Positions 42,184-53,505 of a stretch of DNA of 64,000 bases are shown one piece after another. Positions within the stretch are counted from its first letter, which is position 1, and every line of letters begins with the position of its first letter. The notes beneath the pieces were generated by a model. It had not been told where the DNA came from. It did no database searches and saw only the letters and a list, made by a program, of their open reading frames with translations. The position numbers and the translations under genes were made by a program. The DNA lies in the NCBI GenBank assembly GCA_914767885.1, contig CAJZBQ010000039.1, positions 310,001-374,000 on the forward strand, in the 5' to 3' direction. This DNA is from Blepharisma stoltei. Lineage: Eukaryota; Ciliophora; Heterotrichea; Heterotrichida; Blepharismidae.

Positions 42184-43622
42184 ATGGCTAGCCCTGACGA
42201 AGTCACTGTCTCAAGCACCCAAGGCTTTGGAAGACAAGTAACACAAGTCGCCACACTCTTGGAGACTAAGAGACAGGCTAAGATCACCGCAATCAATTTA
42301 GCCATTCCATCTGCAGTCAACCTGGTCGAGCTGATCAAGCATAAGGTGAAAGGTCTCTATCAAATTAACTCCTTTGAAAGAGTCCCTAATTCCAATAAAA
42401 CCAGAGTCGTCTTCTTATTGAGTTTAGACCCACTCGATGCCTCAAGCAAAGGATACCAGCCTCCTATTCCTGAAAGCCAAGTCGAGGCAAAGACTCTTGC
42501 TGAACTTAAGAACCAGCCAACAAGATCAGCCACTGAAGAAAATAAAAGACCTCCAGTAAAGAGAGAACAGCACCCAAGAGAAGAGCACAAACCAGCTCAG
42601 CATGGAACTTACAACAAGTCTCATGAAACAGCAAAAGAGGGAGAAGCCAGAAAGCCTGCCAGTAAGCCATACAGCCAAACTGAAAGAACAGAAAGAGCTC
42701 CAAGAGGCACCAGAGGTGACAGAGGTGACAGAGGCTCAAGAGGCACTAGAGGTGGTGACAGAGCTGAAAGAGGTGAAAGAAGAGGAAACTCAAGAGGCCC
42801 AAGAGGCTCAAGAGGTAGAGGATATGGAAACTTCCAAGGGGAAAGAAGAGTTCCACCAGAGCAAGGAAAATATGTCAGAGAAACTGTAAGAGAAGCAACC
42901 AAGAAGGAAGATAACGAAATTTTTGTAAGCATGAAAGGAAGTGAAAGCTTTTTCTTGAAGGAAGCTTTGTTACTCCTTAAGAAAGATGGAAAAAGAACCA
43001 TTGTCATTAAAGCTAGCGGAGCTGCCATCCCTAAAGCTATTAAAGTTGTTGAAGAAATCAAAAGACACGAGCTAGGACTTCATCAACTTAATAACTTCAA
43101 CAATAGAAAGATTCAGGTCTTATATCATGCTCAGGAAGAAGGATTAGAAGACAGAACTGCAGAAAGAGATCTTACAGGAGTTGAAATCATCCTAACTTCC
43201 CCTCCGTGAACAAAAAATCTTGTTCGCTCACAGAAGGGGGTTAATTTTTATTTTTTAAAAACATTTATATAGAAATTTTATAGAATTTTTTTTTTCGAAT
43301 TTAAAAAAATCCCACTTCGCAAAAATTGGAAAGCAAATATTAATTTAATTTGTAAAATTTATTTTTTAAAACGCGATTTGTTTAAAATTAAACAGAATTA
43401 GCTCGAGATTTCATTATACTAATTATCACTTATATATCAATTTTTTTCCATAAAAAAATTTTTATATTGGCAAAAAAAGGGATTTTTCTAATGGTTTTGT
43501 TCGCTCACGTAGGGGGAGTAAGCAAAGACGAACAGGATAGAACTCACACTGGATACCAAGCTCCACTTCCAGCAAGCCAGGTCAAGAGTATTTCAATAGA
43601 ACAAGTAGAAAAATTAAGATAA
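42184..43622 (+). CDS. Two-domain Alba RNA-binding protein with RGG linker
   Basis: ATG 42184; segments 42184-43194 and 43521-43622 give 370 residues. The first Alba domain is at about 1-105 (AKITAINLAIPSAVNLVELI; SSKGYQPPIPESQV) and the second at about 240-370 (NEIFVSMKGSESFFLKEALL; RTIVIKASGAAIPKAIKVVE). They are joined by an RGG/RGD-rich linker (GTRGDRGDRGSRGTRGG). The IES lies near the end of the second domain; excision restores VEIILSKDEQDRTHTGYQAP, which mirrors the end of the first domain. Such proteins bind RNA and affect translation or mRNA storage in protists. Confidence 0.87.
43195..43520. mobile_element. IES: GTGAGTGAAC-family MITE (326 bp)
   Basis: Between TA 43193-43194 and TA 43519-43520 in the Alba gene. 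Left arm hairpin CCTCCGTGAAC ... GTTCGCTCACAGAAGGGGGTTAA, right arm GTTCGCTCACGTAGGGGG. Confidence 0.9.
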
Positions 43623-43743
43623 GCCTAGGTAGCTAAAAAGAATTATAAGCAAGAATCCGTTTTATATATTTAATTGTTAATATCATATATGAAAAACTGA
43701 ATCATTTGGCTTAAATAAGAATAAAATTTGATTTATAAATAAA

Positions 43744-46469
43744 ATGATTAGCACACCTTCATCTAATAAATAAGGCATCTCGGCAGGATATGACCTCACA
43801 GCGATGAAGCCTAAAGGATAATTTAATTATATTCGGCAAGGTTTTTTCTAGCCCAAAAATGGGGACAGCTATGCTAGTTAAGCAATCCAATAATGTTTGG
43901 TGCTTAGCCCTAGTCCGCTTTCAAAGCTGAAATTAAACTAGAGGGCAAGGGAGGTTTGGAAGTTTGAAAGGAGAAGCCCAGTAAAGTCTATTAGGCCTAT
44001 CGGACAATCTCTCGCATGAAACTAGGAGTTACGCCCTGGGCTACAAGTTTTCCTTTTGTTGAGAGTCTGCCAGAAATTCCATTTTTGGAATTTTAGTGCA
44101 AGCAACCCTCGTCTGGCATATGGCACGGCCACGACTCGAATCTGATACAGAGAGGAGTTAAAATCTTGGTCATGCGACAGCAGGCGTCCCAACGAAGCAA
44201 GGTAGATGATAAAATACCCTTTTGAGATTCTACAGGGAGCTTTTAATAATCTTAACTAAGAACTAAGATAAGCACACCTTCAAGACTAGAAGATCGAAAC
44301 CATTCTTTCCAGTCTATTATAACTCTTGAAGAGCACAACTCACAAAGAGAAAAATTCACAGCTCAACTGCGAAAAACAAAAAGACTAGAAAACGCTAACA
44401 AAAGGCGCGATATAATGAGCGAATCCGAAGGTGAAGCCCATTACTCTGATTCATTGCTTGCCGCAATCCCACAGCTATCAAACCCATATCTTGATTCCCG
44501 TGAAAAACTAGAATCTTTCTATTATTTAATATCCACAACTCAATCTGATGAAATTCGATACAGTGCATTAAATTCTGTAAGAAGACTGCTCTCACAAAGC
44601 TCTGCTATTCCTATAAAGCAAGCAGCTGAAATAGGCTATATCCAATTATTGATTTTTTACTTGAACCCTCAAAATAGAATTGAAATCCAGTTGGAAGCAT
44701 CTTGGTGTCTATGCAATCTTGCTGCTTCTGATAATGGAATTGTTGAAAAGCTAGTTAATTCAGGTGCTGTCCAAGCCTGCTTGGACGTATTAAATAAAGA
44801 AAACCAAGAAGTAGCTGAACATGCCATTTGGTGCATTGGAAACATTGCAGGTGATTACCATGCACATTTTCGACAGCAAATGATTGACAGTGGCATAATT
44901 GGAATTTTAATTAATTTTCTAGAAGAAAAAGATAGGCTAACCAGAGAAGTTATGAGAACAGGAGCATGAACTTTGCATAATTTGGTAAGGAAAAGAGTTG
45001 TAATTCCGGAAGATACATGCAAGGCACTGCTGATATTTTTAAAAAATTGACTGGACGAATGCGAGCCTGCAATTAAAATTGATTGCTTATGAGCTGTTGC
45101 TTTTCTAGCTGAAGGAGGTGAGAAACAGATTCAGCTGGTAATAGATTCCCAGATTTTGAAAAGGGTAACAAAATATGCGAAAATGCATACAGGCAAGTTT
45201 AAAGAACCTATTTTGAGGATATTTGGAAACATTCTAACTGGAAATTCACAACAGGAGCAAGTCCTTTTGAATTTAAAGATTCTTGATATTTTGCATGAAA
45301 CTCTCCAATCAAAAAGCGCAAAAATCAAAAAAGATGCTTTATGGTCACTTACTACCTGTAATGAGAACAAAATTTTTCTTGCTCATGAAGGGGTTTAATT
45401 TTCAATTATTTTAAAATTTATGTTTAGATTAAATTCGAAATAATCACAATTTCAAATATTAGAAGTAAAATCGATTTAATTTATAAAATAAATGTTTTGG
45501 AATGCAATTTGTCTAAATTAATTGAGTTAGCAAAGAGTTTCCATCAGATTTAAAATATTTTTTATGTACAAAATTTTTGCTCTCTTCACAATTTAGCTTA
45601 TTAATTTAGTCTGACCTTCTTCAGTAAATTCTAATTAAGTCCAACTCATTAAAAATTTAAAATCTCATTTAATCATGCAAATTTAATTTTTTCTGACGAA
45701 AATAAAAAAATAGATCTGATATAAAGAAAAAATTCTGATACTTCTCATCTTCAAGATTTAAAAAAAAATCTGATAATCGAGTTTTTGAGTCTATCAGGAA
45801 TTTTAAATTTAATGGGTATCTTTTTCACAAGGATTTTTCGACGAATTCTTAAGTTCTTAAGGTCTAAGTCTAATAGCATTTGTTTCTCTTCTTTTTAGTT
45901 TCCCTATGCTCGCTCACAAGGAATGTTTATTTCCTAAATAGTATGATTATTCCAATAGCTTTGCTCGCTCATTGAGCAAGGAAGTTAGTAATTTAGCAGC
46001 AAGTTCAAGAGCTCAAATAAGTAAGATAGTTGAGCATCCAGTTATCAAAAAAGCTATGAGATTTCTAATAGACCCTAATCTTATGATCAGAAAGGAAGCT
46101 TGCTTTATATTTGTAAATATAGTAAGACTCGGGATGTATTCAAGTATTTTATCACTACTTGATTCAGAAATTTTAGTTATTTTGAAAGAATCCTTAGACA
46201 CACTTGACCCAGAAATTCTAAAGCTAATATTAGAAATTGCCAAAGGCTTGCTTCGGGCAGGAAGTCAAAATATAAGTTCTGATGGCAATAATAAAGTCTC
46301 AAGGATGTATGAAGATGCTGGAATTTTAGACATAATCCAAGATATCAGAATTAACAATGCAAACGAAAAGATCCAAGAAGCTGCAGAAACTATTATAAAA
46401 CAGTTTTTCAGCACCGAACAAAATGAAATAGTCCCTCTAATGACTCCAGACAGCTACGAGTTTTCTTAA
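43744..46469 (+). CDS. Importin alpha (karyopherin alpha)
   Basis: ATG 43744. Segments 43744-43750, 44266-45351 and 45988-46469 give 1,575 nt, 524 residues. The IBB domain is seen as REKFTAQLRKTKRLENANKR, followed by armadillo repeats with the family's ASWCLCNLAA, AIWCIGNIAGD and, across the second IES, DALWSLSNLAASS. TGA codes Trp in TGAWTLHNL and DCLWAVAFL. It carries NLS cargo into nuclei with importin beta. A retroposon sits within the first codons and a large MITE within the ARM repeats. The exact N-terminal join is one of several in-frame options. Confidence 0.9.
43751..44265. mobile_element. IES made of a SINE-like retroposon at the importin alpha start (about 515 bp)
   Basis: Flanked by the 12-bp duplication AGCACACCTTCA (43750-43761, 44271-44282). 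Homologous to 25456-25982. Tail CTTAACTAAGAACTAAGATA. Excision between TA 43749-43750 and TA 44264-44265 gives MIKISTPSRLED. TAs at 43764 or 43767 are also in frame and would keep both target copies. Confidence 0.78.
45352..45987. mobile_element. IES: enlarged GTGAGTGAAC-type MITE (636 bp)
   Basis: Between TA 45350-45351 and TA 45986-45987 in importin alpha. Left hairpin TGTAATGAGAACAAAATT ... TTGCTCATGAAGGGG, right CTCGCTCATTGAGCAAGGAAG. About twice the usual length. Excision restores ALWSLSNLAA. Confidence 0.88.
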
Positions 46470-46529
46470 TGGTACAAATCTGATAATAAATTAAACAAAT
46501 ATTTGAATAAATATTTGCCATTATTTAAA

Positions 46530-47333
46530 ATGGGATGCTGCGAATCGAGAGAAGTAAAATCCATTCAGAGAAGCATTAAAAATAACAGAACTATAGAGTT
46601 TCTAAATGTACCTTTAATCTCGGAAGCCAAAATGCTTCAGATTAGCCACCTAAGGGAAAAAGGAGACACAAAAGCTTTAGAAATAGTCGAATATATTGAC
46701 GAGCTAAATAGAGCAAATAACTGGAAAAATGTTAAAAATGACGGATGGATAAAAATTCAAAAAATCGATGGAAGTAAATATAACCCAGATTATCCTGTCA
46801 GTAAAATATGGTTTCATCTTGAAGAAAGATTGCCGTTATATATGATTTTAGACCATCTAAATTCACCTATAAAAAGAGTGTCTTGAGACAAAAACTTTAA
46901 ATCCTATGAAATCATTGATGGGGATATCCAGAATTGCTATACTCTCTATTATTCTCTTTCTTTACTTGGATACAAAGGTGATTATATTGAAAAGCGAATT
47001 ATAGGAATTCATAATCATATGGTGGTGGTTGTATATTATTCAGTTGACCATGAGCTAAAGCCAGAAATCAAACAGTTTTCAAGAGGGGTCATACATATTG
47101 GTTTTTTAACAATAGAAGTTGTAGATGGGAGAACTGAGCTGTGCTTTTATAACCAAGTTGACCCGAATTACAAATTAAGTAAGCTATTCGCACACATAGG
47201 AGTCAGTAAATCAGATGAATGATGCAAGAAATTCAAAAATATTTTAATTAGGTCGAATGCTGAGAGAAAATTAATTTCAGAAGAGTATCTTGAAATACAG
47301 GGATGGCCGATAATTTTGGGTGAAAAATCTTAA
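46530..47333 (+). CDS. START-domain lipid-transfer protein, probably N-myristoylated
   Basis: ATG 46530, chosen because MGCCESREVK is a good myristoylation/palmitoylation start; an in-frame upstream ATG at 46503 is less likely. 267 residues with two in-frame TGA as Trp (KRVSWDKNFKSYE; SKSDEWCKKF). The body fits a START fold: NDGWIKIQKI, LPLYMILDHLNSPIKRVSWD, RIIGIHNHMVVVVYYS. Likely membrane-associated lipid binding. START assignment by pattern only. Confidence 0.65.
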
Positions 47334-47353
47334 AGATATATTTATATATTTTA

Positions 47354-49195
47354 TTATTCATAAATAAAATCTCCACTTTCTGTGATTCCTACTATGAATC
47401 TATAAGTATCAAAAAGTTGATGCGCCTTTTCATTGATTTTGGGAGAGCACTGGTCTTCAATTTGTGCTTTCAGAGGATTTGACATTAAATATAAAGTTTC
47501 TTGAGAATATGTTTGAGGATTTTTTTGAATTTTATTATGCGTTAAAGGAATTTCAGTTGGCTCATCTTGTGACTGGGCAACGCTGGATCCTATTTCACTA
47601 TTTATCCCCCTATCTTTTCTCTCAATTATATCAGAGTTTTCATTGCATATAGATGAATACTGTGACAGCAAAGGTGTGTCAGATACACGAGCAGCTAAAG
47701 ATAATGCCGATTGGTTTAAGCCAGAAGCATTATTTTCATCTCCTCGTGATAGAATAAAATCATCCCCATTTGACTCAAATTTCTTTGAGTAAAGAAGGTT
47801 TGACAAACTGGTTCTTTCATCTTTAAAATCCAATTGGCCTATGCTTGAAGACTTGTGATGATGAGAAGTAGAGTTAGGCCAGTCTAAGTTTACAGATAGA
47901 AAAGAAAAGGATCCATGGGATTTCTTATCAATAGGCGATAGTTTTAAATCAGAAAAAGCCTGGACTTCTACACTTCGTTTTTCAACGGCTGGGTTGATGT
48001 CAAAATTAAGCTTTGGGATATCATGGATAGGGAAATTATCTTTTTTAAGCTCTTTTTCACAATTTTTGCATTCTGTGTAAGCTTTTTTTTGGATTTTGAC
48101 AGGAGTTTTCAAATTTGGAGTAAATGAAGACTCCTCATTAAAGCGATTTGTTTGTTTTTCAGCAGTGTTTGGGTTATTTTTTCTTGCAGCATGAATTGGT
48201 GTGCACAGTTTTTCTTGAACTGAGTTTGCGCTCATCATTTTCTGTCTAAAAATTGATTCTTTCAATTCCCCCCTCCTTTTCTTCCCTTTAGATGTGCTTA
48301 TACTTGTATTAAGACTCGTCACTTTTGTAGGAGTTGATGGTCTCGAATAATAAAGCCTCGCCACAATATTCTCTACTTGCTCACTTGTAGCTTTTTTAGT
48401 TTCTTTTTCTCCACCATCACATTTCATCTTTTTTTTCGAAACTGGCTTCATTAATCTGTCTCCTAAAGCTCTACTTTCTGACAAGCTTAAGCTTCTCTGT
48501 GCACTTTTACTTCTCACTTCTTCATGAATCCCGTACTCTTTTTCTATAATTTTGTCTTCTTCTGTCAGCCTTTCCATCACTTTTGGATCAGGCTTTCTTT
48601 GATGATGCAAATTGGCAAGTCTTATTGCTTCCTCAATCTCGAATTTTTCTCTTTCTTCTTTCGCTATCCTTATGCTTTCTTCTTTTTTGACATTTGTAGA
48701 GTTCAGCCTGTCAATGATGAGTTTTAATTTTTCTTTGTTAATGGTCTTTTTGTTTTTAATCCGATTTTCTTCTTCTAGTAGTTCTTTGTTGTGGTCTCGG
48801 AGCTCTATCATGCTTTTTCTGATATTTGCATCTCTGCTTAATCTTGTAAATACATTGTTGGAGTCGTTAAAAGGCTGCCTTTTGAAATCAGGAGAAAATT
48901 CTTCACAAGCAGTTGAATCGTTATATCTTCCATTGGATTCAGCTAGTATATATTCAGGTGGCGTTTCTTCTTGTTCGATTATTACTGATCTTGATTCTAG
49001 CTCTTGTTTTAGCAGTTCACGCCTGTTTATATCTAAGACCATTCTGTCAACGAATTTTAATCCTTTCGGATTTAGAGCTTTGACTCAGTTGTTAATTGTG
49101 TCGCGGTTCTTGCCACTATAGGCTCTAAAACAGCCAGATTCGTTGATGGGCTCATGCTCTCTATCTACACTTAAATTTCTATTTGCTGTGTGCAT
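47354..49195 (-). CDS. Unknown large coiled-coil/disordered protein
   Basis: ATG 49195, 613 residues, one TGA as Trp (TINNWVKALNPKG). The first 60 residues look like a partial helical domain (INNWVKALNPKGLKFVDRMV). Charged helices (EESIRIAKEEREKFEIEEAI) and a long Ser/Asn-rich part with S-P and T-P sites follow. A C-x2-C pair (CKNCEKELKK) occurs mid-protein. Convergent with the START gene, 20 bp between stops. Family not recognised. Confidence 0.8.
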
Positions 49196-49260
49196 TATTT
49201 AATTTTTAACCAAATTTCAGATACTATTTACGGGTGCAAGCTCAATGATCGTGCATTTTT

Positions 49261-49390
49261 GATAGTGTGCATTTCATCAAAGTACATTTGGTCGAAAATT
49301 TGTTGAAACTATTGATAGTGAGATATTTGACTCAAAAAAATCGTTAAATTTCGATCAAATGTACTTCGATGAAATGGGCACCGTCAATAA
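49261..49390. repeat. Imperfect inverted repeat, 40-bp arms
   Basis: Arms 49261-49301 (CATTTCATCAAAGTACATTT) and about 49348-49385 (AAATGTACTTCGATGAAATG) in the 650-bp gap upstream of the coiled-coil gene. Could be a foldback MITE or a regulatory hairpin. Confidence 0.6.
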
Positions 49391-49533
49391 ATATACTATC
49401 ATTTGGCATGGAGCCACTATTTACCTCTTTTGCTAACTAATGTTGGATTATTCTTACCTTTACAATTTTTAAATTCTTTTTTGCAAATAATTAATTTAAC
49501 GTAAAAATTCGAAGTCATAATATACTATATCTA

Positions 49534-49699
49534 TTGGCATTATTTTTGGAAGGATCCCACATGTCAGGACATTTTCCCACGCGTCAGACACAAATCCCAC
49601 ATGTGGAACCAATCAAGTTTAGAAAGTAAAAATGTGGGATTTGTGTCTGGCACGCCGGAAAATGTCCCAACGTGTGGGACCATCCCAAAATTATGCCAA
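49534..49699. mobile_element. Foldback MITE, about 68-bp inverted arms
   Basis: Arm 49534-49602 (TTGGCATTATTTTTGGAAGG ... CAAATCCCACAT) pairs with 49632-49699 (ATGTGGGATTTGTGTCTGGC ... ATTATGCCAA), loop about 29 bp. Arms are unlike the other families. Flanking TA is present on both sides within a few bases. Outside any gene. Confidence 0.7.
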
Positions 49700-49849
49700 G
49701 GCATAATAGATAATTATTTACATAGTAAAATAATTATATTCGAAACCTAACAATGCAGCATATTTCATCTTTAAATTATTTATAACGTAACCTATCAATA
49801 ATTTACCACTAATTTATTTAGTTACTTTTGTTTTATATTTATTTAATAA

Positions 49850-51004
49850 TTACCCAAATGCAAGTCGCTTTCTCCCTCTCAATCTTACTTGGCTTAGTCT
49901 TGTTAAATTGATATTCGCTTTGGTACTTACTTACTTAATTATCTGGTGTTTAAGGTGTCTAGTGCCGCAGCCCAAAAGGGCCTATGGCAAAACTGATGAC
50001 GTAGGCGAGCCATCTTGGCACGGGTCAGCCCCATCCAAGCCTTCTATCAACTCCTGCTTCGCCAGCCTTGCTGCACGTCTCACCCGGCGCGTTGCCGTCG
50101 CCCTTGTCGCTCGACTCAGCTCCTGCGCGTGTTCCGCCTAAGGGTCATCCTCCCGTGGGGATGTGCTGAGAGGTAAAAGCCCGAAATCTTGAGTGGACTG
50201 AGGAGTGGTTCCTCTGGTTATCCCCAGAGTTAAACCGCTATTGCTGTCCAGAAGTTCCCGAGTGAAAACCTAACCCTATAAATAAAATTCCATGAGGGAG
50301 AGAAAATTAGCAGAGCTAATTTCTCTCGAACCGAATGCCATTTTATTTATATTCGCTTTGGTACAGTTTTGCTTGTATCCTTCAAGAATATCCTCAAAAA
50401 GTGAGCTACATTCAGGATGCAAACTTCCAATCGCTCTTTCTAGTACATATAGATCAACTGCCATATCTTCTGGCAAATTTGATATAAAACTTAACCCAAA
50501 ATCTATCATATACACCGTTCCTACATCCTTATTTTTCAAAATTTCTTGTATAATGTCATTTGAGTCATTAAGTTCTGCCCCTAAAGATACAAATGGTTTT
50601 ATCATCATATTAGACGTCGTTAAATCGCCCTGTATACACTGTATGTTATGTAGCAGTGCTATATTTCTTCCAATTTTGTGTGCTAAATCAATCATTATTT
50701 CTTTGCTCACATCTTGTGCTTTCAGCAGAAATTCCTTAACTGTGATCCCAGGGGTTATTTTTTCCATGAAAATTACACAATTAGCTGCATCTACAAACAG
50801 CACAGCAGGAATGGGAACTCCTTCTTTCCTCGCTTTCCCCATATTTCTCGTTTCCTGCAATATTCTTTTTTGCCTGATTTTTGCATCCAGCAGTGGATGA
50901 CGATATTTCCTTGCAATCCTTTCTTTGATCACGACATCCTCTCCAAACAGTTTCCCCAAAAACACTTTTCCTTCAGCTCCCTGAGCAATTAAATGTCTAT
51001 CCAT
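49850..51004 (-). CDS. BUD32: Bud32/TP53RK, KEOPS complex kinase
   Basis: ATG 51004; segments 51004-50350 and 49911-49850 give 717 nt, 238 residues. Kinase features: QGAEGKVFLGKLFGEDVVIK (P-loop and Lys), HNIQCIQGDLTTSNMM (catalytic loop, Asp) and VYMIDFGLSF (DFG). The second segment supplies the hallmark C-terminal tail VRLRGRKRLAFG, lost if the insert is kept. KEOPS makes the universal t6A37 tRNA modification. Small size is normal for Bud32. Convergence of both parts makes this very secure. Confidence 0.95.
49914..50351. mobile_element. IES made of a SINE-like retroposon in Bud32 (438 bp)
   Basis: Body 49927-50348 flanked by the 16-bp duplication ATATTCGCTTTGGTAC (49911-49926, 50349-50364). 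Excision between the TA in each copy (49912-49913, 50350-50351) restores CTKANINLTRLSQ without scar. Minus-strand head AAATAAAATGGCATTCGG, tail AAGTAAGTAAG. GC-richer than its surroundings. Sister copy at 34128-34544. Confidence 0.9.
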
Positions 51005-51035
51005 TTTTATTAGCTAAGTTATGTTAATCTGTGGT

Positions 51036-51438
51036 TTAAGCAGTGGCTCCAAGAATGTCTGAATCTCCAGCTTCAATGACTGACAAGGTGGAAACAGCGT
51101 GCATTTTCCCACAAGCTCTTCCGAGTTCGTTATTATTTCCTGTATAATGGTAAACTTCGACTTTTCCAAGCATAGAGTATACAAGTTTATAATGTGGAAT
51201 GACTTTTTGATTATATTTACTATAAAAATGGGCATTTTTTATTTATTATAACGGCATAGTATTCGATTTCACTCTTTCTCAGAGGTGGACAATTGTTGCA
51301 GATTAGCACCAGCTTTGATTTGCCTTGTCTCAGAGATTTAAGGGCGCTTTTATATCCAAGAGCTGCTTTTCCACTTTTCATGACCAAAGCAAGTTTTGAG
51401 TTCATGCCTTCCGCAGTCTTCTTGCTCTTCTTCACCAT
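51036..51438 (-). CDS. RPL30: Ribosomal protein eL30
   Basis: ATG 51438; segments 51438-51249 and 51172-51036 give 327 nt, 108 residues, the normal length. [39 protein letters not shown] and, after a 76-bp [23 protein letters not shown] then [14 protein letters not shown] are all eL30 landmarks. A component of the 60S subunit. Only 31 bp separate its stop from the Bud32 ATG on the same strand. Confidence 0.95.
51175..51250. mobile_element. Short IES (76 bp) in eL30
   Basis: Between TA 51173-51174 and TA 51249-51250. Removal joins EYYAV to [10 protein letters not shown], as in eL30 proteins generally. Confidence 0.88.
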
Positions 51439-51471
51439 TTATATCAATTTATCTATTAAACTATTTGTCGA

Positions 51472-53386
51472 TTAAGCACCTTCTTTGGCCAGCATTTCGA
51501 ACAGCTTCCTTTGGGACTCGGAAAGCTTCTTACTCCCCCCCCCCTTTAAATGGAACTAAAAATTTTGTTCCAATTTAAAGGGGGGTTAATTTTTTTTTTT
51601 AAAAAAAAATATCAATATAAAATTTTTTATAAAAAATATATAAAAATTTCAAAAACTTATCGAATTAGATCAATAAATTTTGTTTAATAAAATGCTATTT
51701 ACTCTTTATCCATTAAAAAGAGCAAGATATAACTAAATTTTCATTATTAGTTAATACGCCACTATTAATTGGTATCAAAATTATTTACACAAAAATTATT
51801 ATTTTTATTGATAAAAAAAATTAAAAAAAATAAATTTTAGAAAAATTTAGTGCTAATTTTGTTTAAATAAGATGTTATTTATACTTTATTCTTTAAAATA
51901 AAGCAAGAAGTAAGTAAATTTTGAAATTATATAAAGAATTCCTATTGAATTTATATCAAAACTATCCAAATAAAAAATATCATTTTTATCAAAAAAAAAA
52001 CAAAAATTTTTTTTAAATTTAGCAATTAAGGATAATAAATTTATTTAAATAATATGCTCTTTATACTTTTTTCTTTAAAAAAGAGCAAGATATAACTAAA
52101 TTTTTAATTTTAGTTAAGAAGAAACATTTAACTTATATCAAAACTTTTTAGATAAAAATTATATATAATTTTTTATTATAAAATTAAATTTTGTTCCAAA
52201 TTTAAAGGGGGTTAATTTACCAAAAAAGTGGAAATTTTACCGATATTTTATTCCAATTTAAATGGGGGGGGGAGTTAGGGATCGATAAAACGAATTTTAC
52301 GATGTGGCTGCCCTTTTGGCTGCTGTGGGGAGGCAGATGAGTAATCCCGAAGTTAGAAATCCTGTGGGTGTCGCCTGTGTTAGTTCCTGGACTGACTTTT
52401 ACTTGGACTTTCCCTTGCAAAGTTTCGACTTCTACTGTTGCTCCAAGGGCTGCCTGTGAGATTGTTATAGGAACTTGTGAGATAATATCATACCCGTCAC
52501 GCTGGAAAGTGGGGTGCTCTTTTACAGTCACTTTAATAAGAATGTCTCCAGGAGTCCCGCTATTTTCAGAAGCATGGCCTTTGTGAGCCATTCTGAGTGT
52601 ATGGCCAGTATTCACACCTGGAGGAATGTTCACTGTTTCTGTGACTTTCGTTGCACCAATGCCTGACCCTCTGCACGTTGGGCAATAGTCTTTTATGATT
52701 GTCCCTGAGCCCCCACATTTCTGGCATCCGACTTGTATAGACATTGGACCACGTTGATAGTGCACATGTCCTCTTCCACCACAAGTCGTACAAGTTGTCG
52801 GAGATGAGCCAGGTTTTATTTTTTTGCCTTTGCAGGTGCCACATGTATTGTTTTTAGATATCGTGAACTGTTTAGCAGCTCCTTGTACAGCTTCTAAAAA
52901 TGAAATTTCCATAGACACAGATATGTCCTCTCCTCTCAAATTTTTCTTTGTCTTTTTGCCACCAAAAATTCCTTCAAATTCGCCAAAAATATCTTCAAAG
53001 CTTGAGAAACCTTCGCCGCCACCTCCAAAAGGAGACCCACCACCAAATCCTCCACCGAATGGATTGAAGCCTCCAAATCCTCCAAAATCGCCGAAGCCAG
53101 CTTGCTTGGCTTGGTCTTGTTCGTCACCAGTCATGCCTGTTGAGTCATATGTTTGTCGCTTTTGAGGGTCTCCTATGGTTTCATAAGCATTGTTGATCTC
53201 AGCAAATTTTGTTTTGGCATCAGGAGATTTATTCACGTCTGGATGATACTGTTTTGCAAGATTAAAATAGGCCTTTTTTATTTCAGATTCTGTGGCACTT
53301 CGTGGAACACCCAAAATGCTGTAATAGTCCTTTTTTGCAAGAAGTCTCATAGAAGTTCTAAAACTCCTGAATACCTGGATCCGCAT
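51472..53386 (-). CDS. Mitochondrial type-A DnaJ (Mdj1/DNAJA3-like)
   Basis: ATG 53386; segments 53386-52276 and 51530-51472 give 389 residues. Basic presequence MRIQVFRSFRTSMRLLAKK, J-domain with AKQYHPDVNK (HPD), a G/F-rich region (FGGFGGFNPFGGGFGGG), four CxxCxGxG zinc repeats (CGTCKGKK, CTTCGGRG, CQKCGGSG, CPTCRGSG) and the C-terminal substrate domain. Co-chaperone of mitochondrial Hsp70. The IES separates the last 19 residues (KKLSESQRKLFEMLAKEGA). Confidence 0.93.
51533..52277. mobile_element. IES: CCTTTAAATTGGAAC-family MITE with internal tandem repeat (745 bp)
   Basis: Between TA 51531-51532 and TA 52276-52277 in the DnaJ gene. Left hairpin CCTTTAAATGGAAC ... GTTCCAATTTAAAGGGGGG; right end has two direct arm copies (AAATTTAAAGGGGGTTAA and CCAATTTAAATGGGGGG). 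Confidence 0.9.
51655..52165. repeat. Three tandem units of about 180 bp inside the MITE
   Basis: Each unit has AATTTTGTTTAAATAA, ATGCTATTTACTCTTTAT and AAAGAGCAAGATATAACTAA blocks, at about 51675, 51855 and 52035, diverged from one another. Confidence 0.75.
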
Positions 53387-53505
53387 AATTAAATTTTAAC
53401 ATGAGGCCATTATAATTCAAGGAAAGGGTTTTGGCCTTTGGTAAATCGAAGCATATTTGCTTTATTAATTGGCTCAGTATTTTATTTAGATCAGCAGATT
53501 CAAAA

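Noticed and set aside
49908-50141. A 77-codon frame rich in Arg, Ser and Ala
   Set aside because: It crosses the target duplication into the retroposon in Bud32, so it is a chance frame.
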